Source: Coemansia sp. RSA 1804
Taxonomy: Eukaryota; Kickxellomycota; Kickxellomycetes; Kickxellales; Kickxellaceae
Assembly: GCA_027578815.1 (NCBI GenBank)
Contig: JANBTH010000690.1
Location: forward strand, 1 to 12,646
Direction: 5' to 3'
Length of the DNA stretch: 12,646 nt
Under the pieces are notes generated by a model. It ran no database searches. It was not told where the DNA came from and worked only from the letters and a program-made list of their open reading frames with translations. A program made the position numbers and the translations under genes. Positions 6,629 to 12,646 of the stretch are shown here, piece by piece; position 1 is the first letter of the stretch, and each line of letters starts with the position of its first letter.

Positions 6629-6838
6629 ATGCATTCTTACACTGATAGTTTTACTCCTAGAAAAATGCTATCTCGCATCTCTACAAGTGAGTTAGAATAA
6701 TTAAGATTATCACAAACAAGTAATAATGGAATAGCATATGTATGGAAAAAAATTGCTAGCAGCACAGGTCAACCTAATTTTCAAATAACTACTCAAACCC
6801 CAAGGAAATCTTTTTCTACAGGTTTACCTAAACGTTAA
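6629..6838 (+). pseudogene. Small protein 4 of the unit family, interrupted by an in-frame TAA
   Basis: Reads MHSYTDSFTPRKMLSRISTS then ELE, TAA at 6698-6700, and continues in the same frame for 45 codons (LRLSQTSNNGIAYVWKKIAS, later TPRKSFSTGLPKR) to TAA 6836-6838. The total of 69 codons fits the 63-64 aa relatives, so the TAA most simply is a recent nonsense change in a formerly intact gene. The alternative is an intron: GTGAGT at 6687 and GCACAG ending at 6767 would remove 81 nt including the stop, keep the frame and give a 42-aa product, but no CTAAC branch site is visible. Readthrough is a third option. Basic, Ser/Thr-rich, no signal peptide, function unknown. Confidence 0.5.
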
Positions 6839-7249
6839 CCATCAACCAAATTTTATGTTTGTTTTAGCTTTTAATAAAGTTGAATATATCTAACAGGTTT
6901 TAAAATTAAAACAAGTTGTGTTGCTAAAAATGTTAACAGTAATAAAAAACAAAGAGCTTAATAAGGTATTAGACCTTTTGCATTGTTAACTGTTTAAATA
7001 AAAATAAGTATTCAAGTAAATTTGAATCTTTTATATTAGATATTGTAAGAGAAGCACACTTTGCAATGCAAACTTTTTACAACACAAAACAATTTTATTT
7101 GCAAATAACTGGCTGCAACATTAAATTTCATATTATCAAGAAAAAGGGTTTGTATTAATTTTTTATTCCAATTAATATATTTGACTTTGTTTAAGCTACT
7201 ACAGTTGATAATGGTTATTGATGTACAAAAATAAAACAAAATGTGGATT
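6839..7249. other. AT-rich spacer between the two small-gene families
   Basis: Presumed 3' regions of small ORF 4 (+) and of small membrane protein A (-). The - strand ORF 7036-7329 is a frame shadow extending into that gene. Nothing else supported. Confidence 0.5.
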
Positions 7250-7498
7250 CTACGAGTTAAGTTGTTTATCCAAGCGTCTTGCAGAGTTTCCATTGCCCTT
7301 GCAGAATAGACAGTGAATAATAGCACCAATTGCCATTACTCCAAAGACACTGCAAATGCCAATGACAATATACATTGTTGTCTTATCCATCCCACCATCT
7401 CTCTTGACCAACGGACTGCCTTCATTAGTGGGTGCTGGGAGCGCCTGCGCTACGGATGCCAGCATGTATAAAAGAGCAGAAAGTATGACATTAAACAT
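7250..7498 (-). CDS. Small secreted/membrane protein A with dibasic processing site (82 aa)
   Basis: Order of elements: signal peptide M1-A19 with an A-Q-A cleavage site; a 14-residue segment from LPAPT to LVKR (20-33) ending in a Kex2-type Lys-Arg; a short DGGMDKT stretch; one transmembrane helix (about 41-63, IVIGICSVFGVMAIGAII); then HCLFCKGNGN and a polar basic tail ending DKQLNS. Predicted type I topology, N-terminus in the lumen or outside, Cys pair and Lys/Arg at the cytosolic face (possible palmitoylation). Cleavage at KR would free a 12-14-residue peptide and leave a tiny membrane protein. Copies B and C follow on the same strand about 0.75 kb apart. ATG is preceded by CTACA; a TATA lies about 110 bp upstream. 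The family is not recognised; peptide signalling, membrane modulation or defence are only inferences. Confidence 0.82.
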   Translation of the reverse strand: MFNVILSALLYMLASVAQALPAPTNEGSPLVKRDGGMDKTTMYIVIGICSVFGVMAIGAIIHCLFCKGNGNSARRLDKQLNS

Positions 7499-8042
7499 TG
7501 TAGTAAGTAAAAAAAATATGAATAAGAGCAGTTTGTACTACAGAAAATTATAAAAATGCAATGAAAAATGTGAGAAAGTAAAACTAGATGGGTTAGAAGC
7601 AAAAAAATTTATATAATTCCATATCCTCTTCTTTCTTTTATATTGTTTAAAATTGTTCTTATGAATAGGCGTTCATTTGACCCAGTATAAACTTTAGAAT
7701 TGTAGTCACATGTACAAATGGTGCCGAGTCATTAAACCAGATATTTATTGAATTTTGTCTTTACAACCAGAAATAAAATATATCCTAATTTTGATAATGT
7801 GATGTGCTTTGTGGCCTGCTGCTTTCTTTTTGCACGTTTAGAGATATCCATGTGAATAAGCAGATTTTATATTGCAAAACCTTGTTTTTAGCATTATTGT
7901 ATTACTTTGTGCACTTTATTCAGTAGTCAATACATACACACACACACTTTTTTACTTGTATCATATGCCAAAACCTGGAAATTGTAATATTCGGATATTT
8001 CTAATTTATGAACCATGTGAATATAACATTTAAAAAGTAATG
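7499..8042. other. Upstream region of gene A and 3' region of gene B
   Basis: Holds the promoter of gene A (TATA at 7607-7615) and presumed 3' UTR of gene B, plus a short AC dinucleotide run at about 7933-7946. No other gene-like ORF. Confidence 0.5.
7607..7615 (-). promoter_or_regulatory. TATA box of small membrane protein A
   Basis: TATATAAAT on the - strand, 109 bp upstream of the ATG. The same motif stands 113 and 106 bp upstream of copies B and C, inside TATATAAATT-like context. Confidence 0.65.
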
Positions 8043-8297
8043 CTAGTGGTTCACATATCTCTCTAAATCCTTGGCAGTGTTTCTTTTGCTTTTGCAGAAT
8101 AAACAATGAATAACAGTGGCAATACCAACCACCCCTACCACGCTGCCAACGCCGATAGCAATGTACAATGTTGTTTTATCCGTTCCACCATCTCTTTTAA
8201 TCAAATTATTATTGTCATTGGCGAGTGTTGGAAGCGCCTGCGCCAAAGACACAAAAAACAACAGCATCAATGTTGAATATACAGTGTTGATAAACAT
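8043..8297 (-). CDS. Small secreted/membrane protein B with dibasic processing site (84 aa)
   Basis: Paralogue of A. Start MFINTVYSTL at 8297 aligns with A's MFNVILSALL; the longer frame up to 8411 is rejected because it runs into the TATA box. Signal peptide 1-21 (A-Q-A site), 14-residue segment LPTLANDNNNLIKR (22-35), DGGTDKTT, transmembrane helix about 44-63 with Gly every few residues (AIGVGSVVGVVG, several GxxxG spacings that favour helix packing), then HCLFCKSKRN and a charged tail ending ERYVNH. Compared with A, the signal peptide core and the 14-mer centre have diverged, while the KRDGG, DKTT, SV.GV and IHCLFCK positions are kept. That is the pattern expected under selection on processing and membrane parts. 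Function unknown. Confidence 0.83.
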   Translation of the reverse strand: MFINTVYSTLMLLFFVSLAQALPTLANDNNNLIKRDGGTDKTTLYIAIGVGSVVGVVGIATVIHCLFCKSKRNTAKDLERYVNH

Positions 8298-8773
8298 TGT
8301 GGCAGTTTTAAGAATACAAAAACTAGGTGGTGGTTTAGAAAGTAAACAAAAGTAATACAAAATACAAAAAAGTAGACAAAACAAAAAAGTTGTCAAGATG
8401 GCGACAGGCATTTATATATCTATCCAAAAGCCTCAATTGCAAAAACATGTAAACTACAAGAGAAATAGCCATAGACGCCCTTGTAAACTAAAAAATCAAA
8501 TACTGCTATTCTTTGAGTTTATGAGATAATTATATTGAAAACTTTGCACAACAAGAAATATAATAATGGCCCTTACATAATGTTTACACGACTATTACGC
8601 AGATAAACGGATAGCATATGATGTGTATTTTTCTGGCTTTTTACATTTTTAAATTTGCTCGTTGTATTATACACTTTATAAAAATAAAAATGATTGCCAG
8701 TCTGACAAATGACGCGTGATTAAAGCGCAATTTAAAAAATATACACATATGCAGAAAATGGCAGCCGATACTG
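8298..8773. other. Upstream region of gene B and 3' region of gene C
   Basis: Contains the TATA box of gene B at 8410-8418 and presumed 3' UTR of gene C. No additional gene supported. Confidence 0.5.
8410..8418 (-). promoter_or_regulatory. TATA box of small membrane protein B
   Basis: TATATAAAT on the - strand, 113 bp upstream of ATG 8297, matching copies A and C. Confidence 0.65.
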
Positions 8774-9040
8774 CTAGCTATTTTGGTATTTGTCTATAGC
8801 AGCCTTGTTGACACCTTTCTTTCTGTTGCGAATGCAATGAATAATAGCACCCAAAATAACAAGGCCAAAGACACTGCATATGCCAATCACAGCATATTTA
8901 ACTGTCGGATTATCCATTCCCACACCGTCTTTTTTAACCAGACCATTGCCGTAACTAACTTCTGTAGGAAGAGCCTGCGCAATAGCAAGTAGAAAAGTTA
9001 ATACAGCTGCATAGAAAAGTTTGGTAACAAGAGAAAAAAT
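8774..9040 (-). pseudogene. Small secreted/membrane protein C, start codon ATT instead of ATG (88 codons)
   Basis: The frame is intact from 9040 to TAG 8774-8776 and homologous throughout to A and B: hydrophobic leader FSLVTKLFYAAVLTFLLA, A-Q-A cleavage site, 14-residue segment LPTEVSYGNGLVKK, transmembrane helix (YAVIGICSVFGLVILGAII), HC, a basic stretch IRNRKK and an end DKYQNS like A's DKQLNS. The position of the others' start reads CAATTTTTTC instead of CAATGTTTA, so the ATG has become ATT, and no in-frame ATG exists between it and the upstream stop. The dibasic site is KK (a poor Kex2 site) and the second Cys motif (LFC) is lost. Options: recently silenced pseudogene, non-AUG start, or a spliced upstream exon (a TTATTACAG acceptor lies about 50 bases upstream, in frame). 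The TATA box is retained at 9146. Confidence 0.6.
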
Positions 9041-9550
9041 TGCTTTTATTTTATTTCCATGTATGTGGATGAAGCGAACTGTAATAAAAATATGTCAAGG
9101 CAGCATGAGAAAAAAAAGTATTTTTGGGAAACCCTCTCCCATTAAATTTATATGACAAACGGTAAACCAGTTTTTTCTTTGACCTCTTTGTATAATAAAA
9201 CCAATTTAAAATCTATATCCGGCGCTGTATGGCCAGATATACAACAGAAATACACAAATTGATCATGTATGTAGAAACTGATATTGAAAATATGGCTCCT
9301 TTTTTCTAAACACAAAAAAAAATAATCACACATTTACTTCTACCCCCATTCTTTTGCTCAAAATATTAGAAGCCACCGTAAGAAATTTTTTTATTGAATT
9401 GTTTCATCATTACACAAAGAAGCGTGTGAACATGTGAAGGAGTGAGTCGGTATTGTCATCTGATCTGTTGACTGCCATGTTTTTTAATTTAAAGAAACGC
9501 CAGAAGAAAAAATATTTTTATTCTTTGATATATTGCTTTTTACACATTGG
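9041..9550. promoter_or_regulatory. Divergent region between gene C and the alpha/beta hydrolase
   Basis: Holds gene C's TATA (9146-9154, - strand) and the hydrolase promoter. On the - strand a small ORF starts at 9480 (MAVNRSDDNTDSLLHMFTRF, stop at codon 23), and a 61-codon ORF (9148-9333) ends EVKEKTGLPFVI. Together they might be exons of an unrecognised small gene, but the implied introns would be under 60 bases and phases do not join cleanly, so none is called. Confidence 0.4.
9146..9154 (-). promoter_or_regulatory. TATA box of small membrane protein C
   Basis: CATATAAAT on the - strand, 106 bp upstream of the ancestral start position. It keeps the AAATTT flank seen in copy A. Confidence 0.55.
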
Positions 9551-10693
9551 ATGTCACAGAACGAGGAAACCGTGATTATCAGCAAGGATATGCTCTCCAA
9601 GCTGCCTGGCGTGGGGGACGAAGAGGTGTCAGCCGAGGAAAGAGAACTAGCCAAGCAAATTGGTCATGCTTTTTTCACTTCTCTGGGAAGTACACCGAAC
9701 ACGCAGAATAGACAGGAGGAGGAAGATGCAAGTATTCCCGAGTCAGTTGGCAAATACAAGGTGTTTAGCCACAGGATGCCGGCTGACCAGTTGCCCCACA
9801 AAATCGACGATAGTCCAGAGACTGAGAGCAAGCTAAACAGTTTGCTTAATCAGAAAGACTTGGAGCACAGCTTGGTCGTAGCATGCGCTGCGTCTGTTAG
9901 TGCTAAATTTAACGACAGTGAGGCCGTATTGGCAGACAAGCCATTGTCTGATGGCGAGCGAGTTGTGTTTTTCCTAAGCGGAGGCGGATTTGCAAGCAGC
10001 GATACGGCGCTCAGCAAATGGTACTATCTTCGCATGTCAACGGAGCTTGGAATGCGCGTATTTGTGTCGAGGTACAGCGTTATTCCGGAGCATGTGTTTC
10101 CCAGGGCGCTGCACGATGTGTACACATCGTATTGCTACTTGATCCAAAAGAGCGGATTTTGCGCTCAGAATATTGCTCTCGTTGCCAATAGCGCCGGATG
10201 CAACCTAGCGCTCGGCGCCTTGCAACTGGCGCGCATGCAGGGCTATTCGCTGCCTGGCTGCTGTGTGCTGATTTCGCCTCTTCTTGACTTGACAGTGAGC
10301 CGCAGCAGCTGGAAGCGCAACCACGACCGCTGCGTTCTTCCGCTGGTCCCAGTATCTCAGGAGAACAGCTTGGCGCGTGTGTATTATGGTCCTGCGCCAG
10401 CTGCTGCGGGTTTTGCTGATGACGATGAGCTTTTAAGACAAATCTCTCATCCGCTGGTGTCGCCGCTGTTCTGCGATCCGGCAGGCTTCCCGCCAATGCA
10501 GATCCAGGTTGGCGGAGACGAAGTGCTGCTGGACGAGGCAACGGAGTTTGCCCATCGTGTCCAGAGGGAAAATGGTTCCGCCGAGCTGGTTGTCTATCCG
10601 CAGCAGAACCACTACACTGTTCTGCGCGGCAAACTGCAGCTTAACCAGGTCTATGGAAATACCAGCAGGTTTATAGACAAGTCTCTTGGGTGA
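9551..10693 (+). CDS. Alpha/beta hydrolase of the hormone-sensitive-lipase / steryl-acetyl-hydrolase type (380 aa)
   Basis: Predicted esterase or lipase. The first ATG in frame is 9551; the extension to 9533 uses TTG. Residues 1-100 are an acidic, Glu-rich N-terminal part without an evident signal peptide. The catalytic fold follows: oxyanion motif FFLSGGGF (S143-GGG-F147) where the family normally has HGGGF; nucleophile S214 in VANSAG (family GDSAG); acid D323 in QVGGDEVLLDEA; base H354 in QQNHYTVL. Nucleophile, acid and base have normal order and spacing (31 residues D to H), so activity is likely, but the two glycine-loop motifs are altered. Known relatives deacetylate sterols or hydrolyse acyl esters; the substrate here is unknown. 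It is convergent with the SLX9-like gene, with 125 bp between stops. Confidence 0.88.
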   Translation: MSQNEETVIISKDMLSKLPGVGDEEVSAEERELAKQIGHAFFTSLGSTPNTQNRQEEEDASIPESVGKYKVFSHRMPADQLPHKIDDSPETESKLNSLLNQKDLEHSLVVACAASVSAKFNDSEAVLADKPLSDGERVVFFLSGGGFASSDTALSKWYYLRMSTELGMRVFVSRYSVIPEHVFPRALHDVYTSYCYLIQKSGFCAQNIALVANSAGCNLALGALQLARMQGYSLPGCCVLISPLLDLTVSRSSWKRNHDRCVLPLVPVSQENSLARVYYGPAPAAAGFADDDELLRQISHPLVSPLFCDPAGFPPMQIQVGGDEVLLDEATEFAHRVQRENGSAELVVYPQQNHYTVLRGKLQLNQVYGNTSRFIDKSLG

Positions 10694-10818
10694 AGAGAGC
10701 ATAAGAAGGAGTATAAGCAAGGAGGGATTTTTACACATCTATCTAGTTCTAGTTCTATATTATAGTTTGCTTTCGTTTATTATGTCCGCAACTACAAAAA
10801 ACCTCTCCCAGAAAAGCT
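10694..10818. other. Convergent spacer between hydrolase and SLX9-like gene
   Basis: 125 bp holding both 3' UTRs. AT-rich, no ORF. Confidence 0.5.
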
Positions 10819-11382
10819 TCAGCCCTCGGTTTTGCTGTTGCCGCTATCAGCGTTGCTGGTAAGAGTGTTTGCCAGGTGCTGGCGAATAGTGGCAAGCGGG
10901 TTAGCTTGAAACGCCGGATGAAGCAGAACCTGGCCAAACCGCTTCTCCTCCTTGATAGCCGCGTTATTCCTAGCTCTGCGGGACTTTGGAGCAGATTCTG
11001 CTGTTGTTGTATTTTTCATAGACTTTATCTCATCCTCCTTGTTCCTCTCATTGCCATCAAGCGACAAAAGTCCGGCTGCCAGCACTTGAGCTTGGATTTC
11101 ACGCAGCGAGTCTCGCATTCCACCAAGCCCCCGGACAAGCGCGCTCTTATTTGTTGCCCGTCCTTCTTGCCGCAGTCTCTGTTTCTTTGATACTCGTGCA
11201 GCATCGATTTTCTCCATCCATTTTTTGTGCCGGTCAATTCTTTTTGTCTTTTTGGTTCTTGCGTCTGTGGCGGTATTGTCGCTATTGTTATCATTTTTGC
11301 GATGTTCTTCCAGCAGAACGGGAGCTGACGAAATGTCGCCGCTTATGTGCAGTTTGGTGCGCTGGCGAGTGACCCGAGGCAT
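10819..11382 (-). CDS. SLX9: SLX9/FAM207A-type ribosome biogenesis protein (187 aa)
   Basis: Nucleolar factor of this family takes part in processing and export of small-subunit pre-ribosomes. Start MPRVTRQRTKLH chosen at 11382; the upstream extension is hydrophobic and unlike the family. Family features seen: a basic segment KKTKRIDRHKKWMEKID (44-60) followed by SKKQRLRQEGR, a central SALVRGLGGMRDSLREI stretch, and the diagnostic C-terminal block EEKRFGQVLLHPAFQANPL / ATIRQHLANTL (145-174), which corresponds to the FAM207A pattern of a charged helix, F, HPAF/SPAY, xANPL, I, L. Length is within the usual range for fungal members. Acidic/Asn-rich linkers are probably disordered. It is 187 bp downstream of the peroxiredoxin-like gene on the same strand; each probably has its own promoter. 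Confidence 0.85.
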   Translation of the reverse strand: MPRVTRQRTKLHISGDISSAPVLLEEHRKNDNNSDNTATDARTKKTKRIDRHKKWMEKIDAARVSKKQRLRQEGRATNKSALVRGLGGMRDSLREIQAQVLAAGLLSLDGNERNKEDEIKSMKNTTTAESAPKSRRARNNAAIKEEKRFGQVLLHPAFQANPLATIRQHLANTLTSNADSGNSKTEG

Positions 11383-11569
11383 GATATGAATAGTAAATAA
11401 CTGTAGGAATAAAGTCAAAAAATTAAGAGGAGAAAACAGGAGAAAGGAAAGTGAAGAGAAAAGGGAATAAAAAAATATAAACCAAGTACAAAAATAATCA
11501 TCATCAGATCAGCGGTATCATGATCACGCCACAATTTAATCATTCATAATAGTAGTCTTGATCATCTAA
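11383..11569. promoter_or_regulatory. Upstream region of SLX9-like gene / 3' region of peroxiredoxin-like gene
   Basis: A/T-rich with purine runs; presumed promoter and 5' UTR of the SLX9-like gene on the - strand. No distinct TATA box stands out. Confidence 0.4.
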
Positions 11570-12217
11570 TTACATCACAAGATCTTCACCATCAGCAGTT
11601 CTCAGCTCCACCACCAGTCGCAATGCTTCGTCAACCGGCCGATCAGCAAGAAGAGAATTAACCCTGGATACGCGCAGACGCTGGAGTTTGTCGACAACAA
11701 ACAGACCGCGGAATGCCAGACCGGTTTCCTCGCACAGAACATTGTAGCTGCGTGAGATGGAGCGTGTGCGGTCAGACAGCATTGGCAGCCAAAGCCTGCC
11801 AACACCGCCTTCACTGCGTTCCTTGCGCTGCCAGTGGTAATGAGCATACTCGCTGTCGGTTGAGCAGACAACAACGCTGCAGTCCAGCGCATTGAACTGC
11901 TCAAGTGAGTCGTTGAACCCTGTTATTTCAATACAGCTTGCCAAAGTGAAGGCCGACGGATAGAACAGGATGACAAGGTATTTGCCCTTGAAGTCGTCCA
12001 GCGAAACAGAGCTAGGCATCCCGTTTGGCAACAGAGTAGGGGCGCGGAAATGCGGGGCATAGCGGCCGAAGATGCGGATGCCATTGCCATTGTTGCTGCT
12101 ACTGTCTTCTACGGCAGCAGTAGAACATCTTGTTCTTTTGACGGAATCCTGAGCAGACAATCCGTCTGCCAGTGCCTTGCGCTTGGCCCAAACCGCCGTA
12201 CCAAGATCCATAGCCAT
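11570..12217 (-). CDS. Peroxiredoxin-fold protein with displaced peroxidatic cysteine (215 aa)
   Basis: AhpC/TSA-type thioredoxin fold. First ATG in frame is 12217 (MAMDLG). Residues 1-48 are a Ser/Lys/Arg-bearing extension (AKRK, KRTR), perhaps a targeting region. The core runs from FGRYAPHFRAP through DDFKGKYLVILFYPSAFT, EGGVGRLWLPMLSD, RGLFVVD to RPVDEALRLV, closely following typical 2-Cys peroxiredoxins, including the conserved Thr91 and Arg152. The active-site motif PxxxTxxC reads PSAFTLAS-C: Ser94 occupies the peroxidatic position and Cys95 follows, replacing the usual Pro. The C-terminal resolving Cys segment (VCPxxW) is absent; the protein ends GEDLVM. Either a pseudo-enzyme or chaperone/redox sensor, or a one-residue-shifted active site. 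Fold assignment is firm, activity uncertain. Confidence 0.88.
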   Translation of the reverse strand: MAMDLGTAVWAKRKALADGLSAQDSVKRTRCSTAAVEDSSSNNGNGIRIFGRYAPHFRAPTLLPNGMPSSVSLDDFKGKYLVILFYPSAFTLASCIEITGFNDSLEQFNALDCSVVVCSTDSEYAHYHWQRKERSEGGVGRLWLPMLSDRTRSISRSYNVLCEETGLAFRGLFVVDKLQRLRVSRVNSLLADRPVDEALRLVVELRTADGEDLVM

Positions 12218-12646
12218 GACAAAAAACAAAATAATAAAAATACAGGATAAAAGACTAGCGCGTTAAAGTGCAAAAAAAGGAGTAACTATAAGAGGAATAA
12301 AAAAGAGCATGTGAAGAAAAAACGGAACGGAATAGCTTGGAAAATCGTTACTTTTATAAAACCAAGGGGTACAACAACAACAATAATAAATGAGCGTGTT
12401 TTCATCATACCGAAGATCAATCAGCGCAAGGATCAAGATTGGGAGAATGAACGAACGAATGAGTGGAATGGCCAGAGATGGTTAGAAGTAACGTGTACGC
12501 AGTAAACAACACCAGAACAAAAACAGAGAAGCCAGAATGAATGAATGGATGAAATAATGCAGTCTGCATGCTTCTTTCTCGTCCGCTGATGCCTGGGATT
12601 GATACAGCCACCAGCATCCGTAGCAATTATAACTAATATCACGCAC
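12218..12646. other. Upstream region of the peroxiredoxin-like gene to the window end
   Basis: Presumed promoter of the - strand peroxiredoxin-like gene. It contains simple runs (ACAACAACAACAATAATA near 12371, GAATGAATGAATGGATG near 12536). ORFs on either strand lack ATG starts, domain signals or support, so no gene is called; a divergent gene may begin beyond the edge. Confidence 0.4.

Larger units (their letters stand above)
6325..6838 (+). repeat. Duplicated unit 3 (partial; upstream - strand gene absent)
   Basis: Matches units 1 and 2 at the CACATGAT..TGCA..TAAAAT anchor (3511, 5119, 6359) and at GACTGCATATACCAGCTGATAA (6409; GACTACATATAGCACCTGATAA at 3559 in unit 1), then at the TATA block. 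No copy of the - strand Lys-rich exon is found to its left, so this unit is shorter or rearranged. Confidence 0.6.

Noticed and set aside
7356..8355. + strand ORFs over the small membrane-protein genes A and B
   Set aside because: Same-position shadows; the - strand frames have signal peptides and paralogue conservation.
8783..8992. + strand 69-codon ORF opposite gene C
   Set aside because: Antisense shadow of the intact gene C frame.
10080..10541. - strand ORF opposite the hydrolase
   Set aside because: Shadow of the catalytic domain coding region.
12311..12642. Short ORFs on both strands at the right edge
   Set aside because: Lack ATG starts or domain signals; low-complexity repeats explain their openness.

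Overview
The window looks like nuclear DNA of an intron-poor fungus, probably an early-diverging lineage. This is inferred from compact, apparently intronless housekeeping genes, eukaryote-specific families (UBTD-type ubiquitin-like protein, SLX9/FAM207A ribosome-biogenesis factor, eukaryotic RNase H1), Kex2-like processing sites and TATA boxes about 75-120 bp upstream of ATGs. No bacterial operon signals, tRNA or rRNA genes were seen. Species and phylum cannot be fixed from this sequence alone.

Layout. Left flank (1-1634, GC-rich): the 3' part of an RNase H1 gene (+), convergent with a complete UBTD1/2-like gene (-) that starts with a myristoylation-type MGSC. Centre (about 1.7-9.5 kb, very AT-rich): an island with no recognisable housekeeping gene but two local families of small orphan genes. 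Family 1 (about 2.1-6.9 kb) has four TATA-driven small + strand ORFs encoding charged, mostly Lys-rich 55-69 codon proteins. Three of them sit in clearly duplicated units, two of which also carry a decayed small gene on the opposite strand behind a conserved splice-acceptor context. Family 2 (about 7.2-9.2 kb) is three tandem - strand genes for small proteins with a signal peptide, a 14-residue segment ending in a dibasic site, one transmembrane helix and a short basic tail. The third copy has lost its ATG. A compact GC-rich island at 2563-2658 can fold as a three-way junction with a competing long-range helix. Right flank (9551-12217, moderate GC): an HSL-like alpha/beta hydrolase (+), an SLX9 homologue (-) and a peroxiredoxin-fold protein (-) whose peroxidatic cysteine is displaced.

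How the genes relate. The conserved genes are unrelated single-gene transcription units in convergent or head-to-tail order, so there is no pathway-level cluster. The main interest is the AT-rich island, which behaves like a nursery of fast-evolving, locally duplicated small genes, including a candidate secreted-peptide or membrane-peptide family and recently broken copies. All functions for these small families are inference. I recognised no database family for them.
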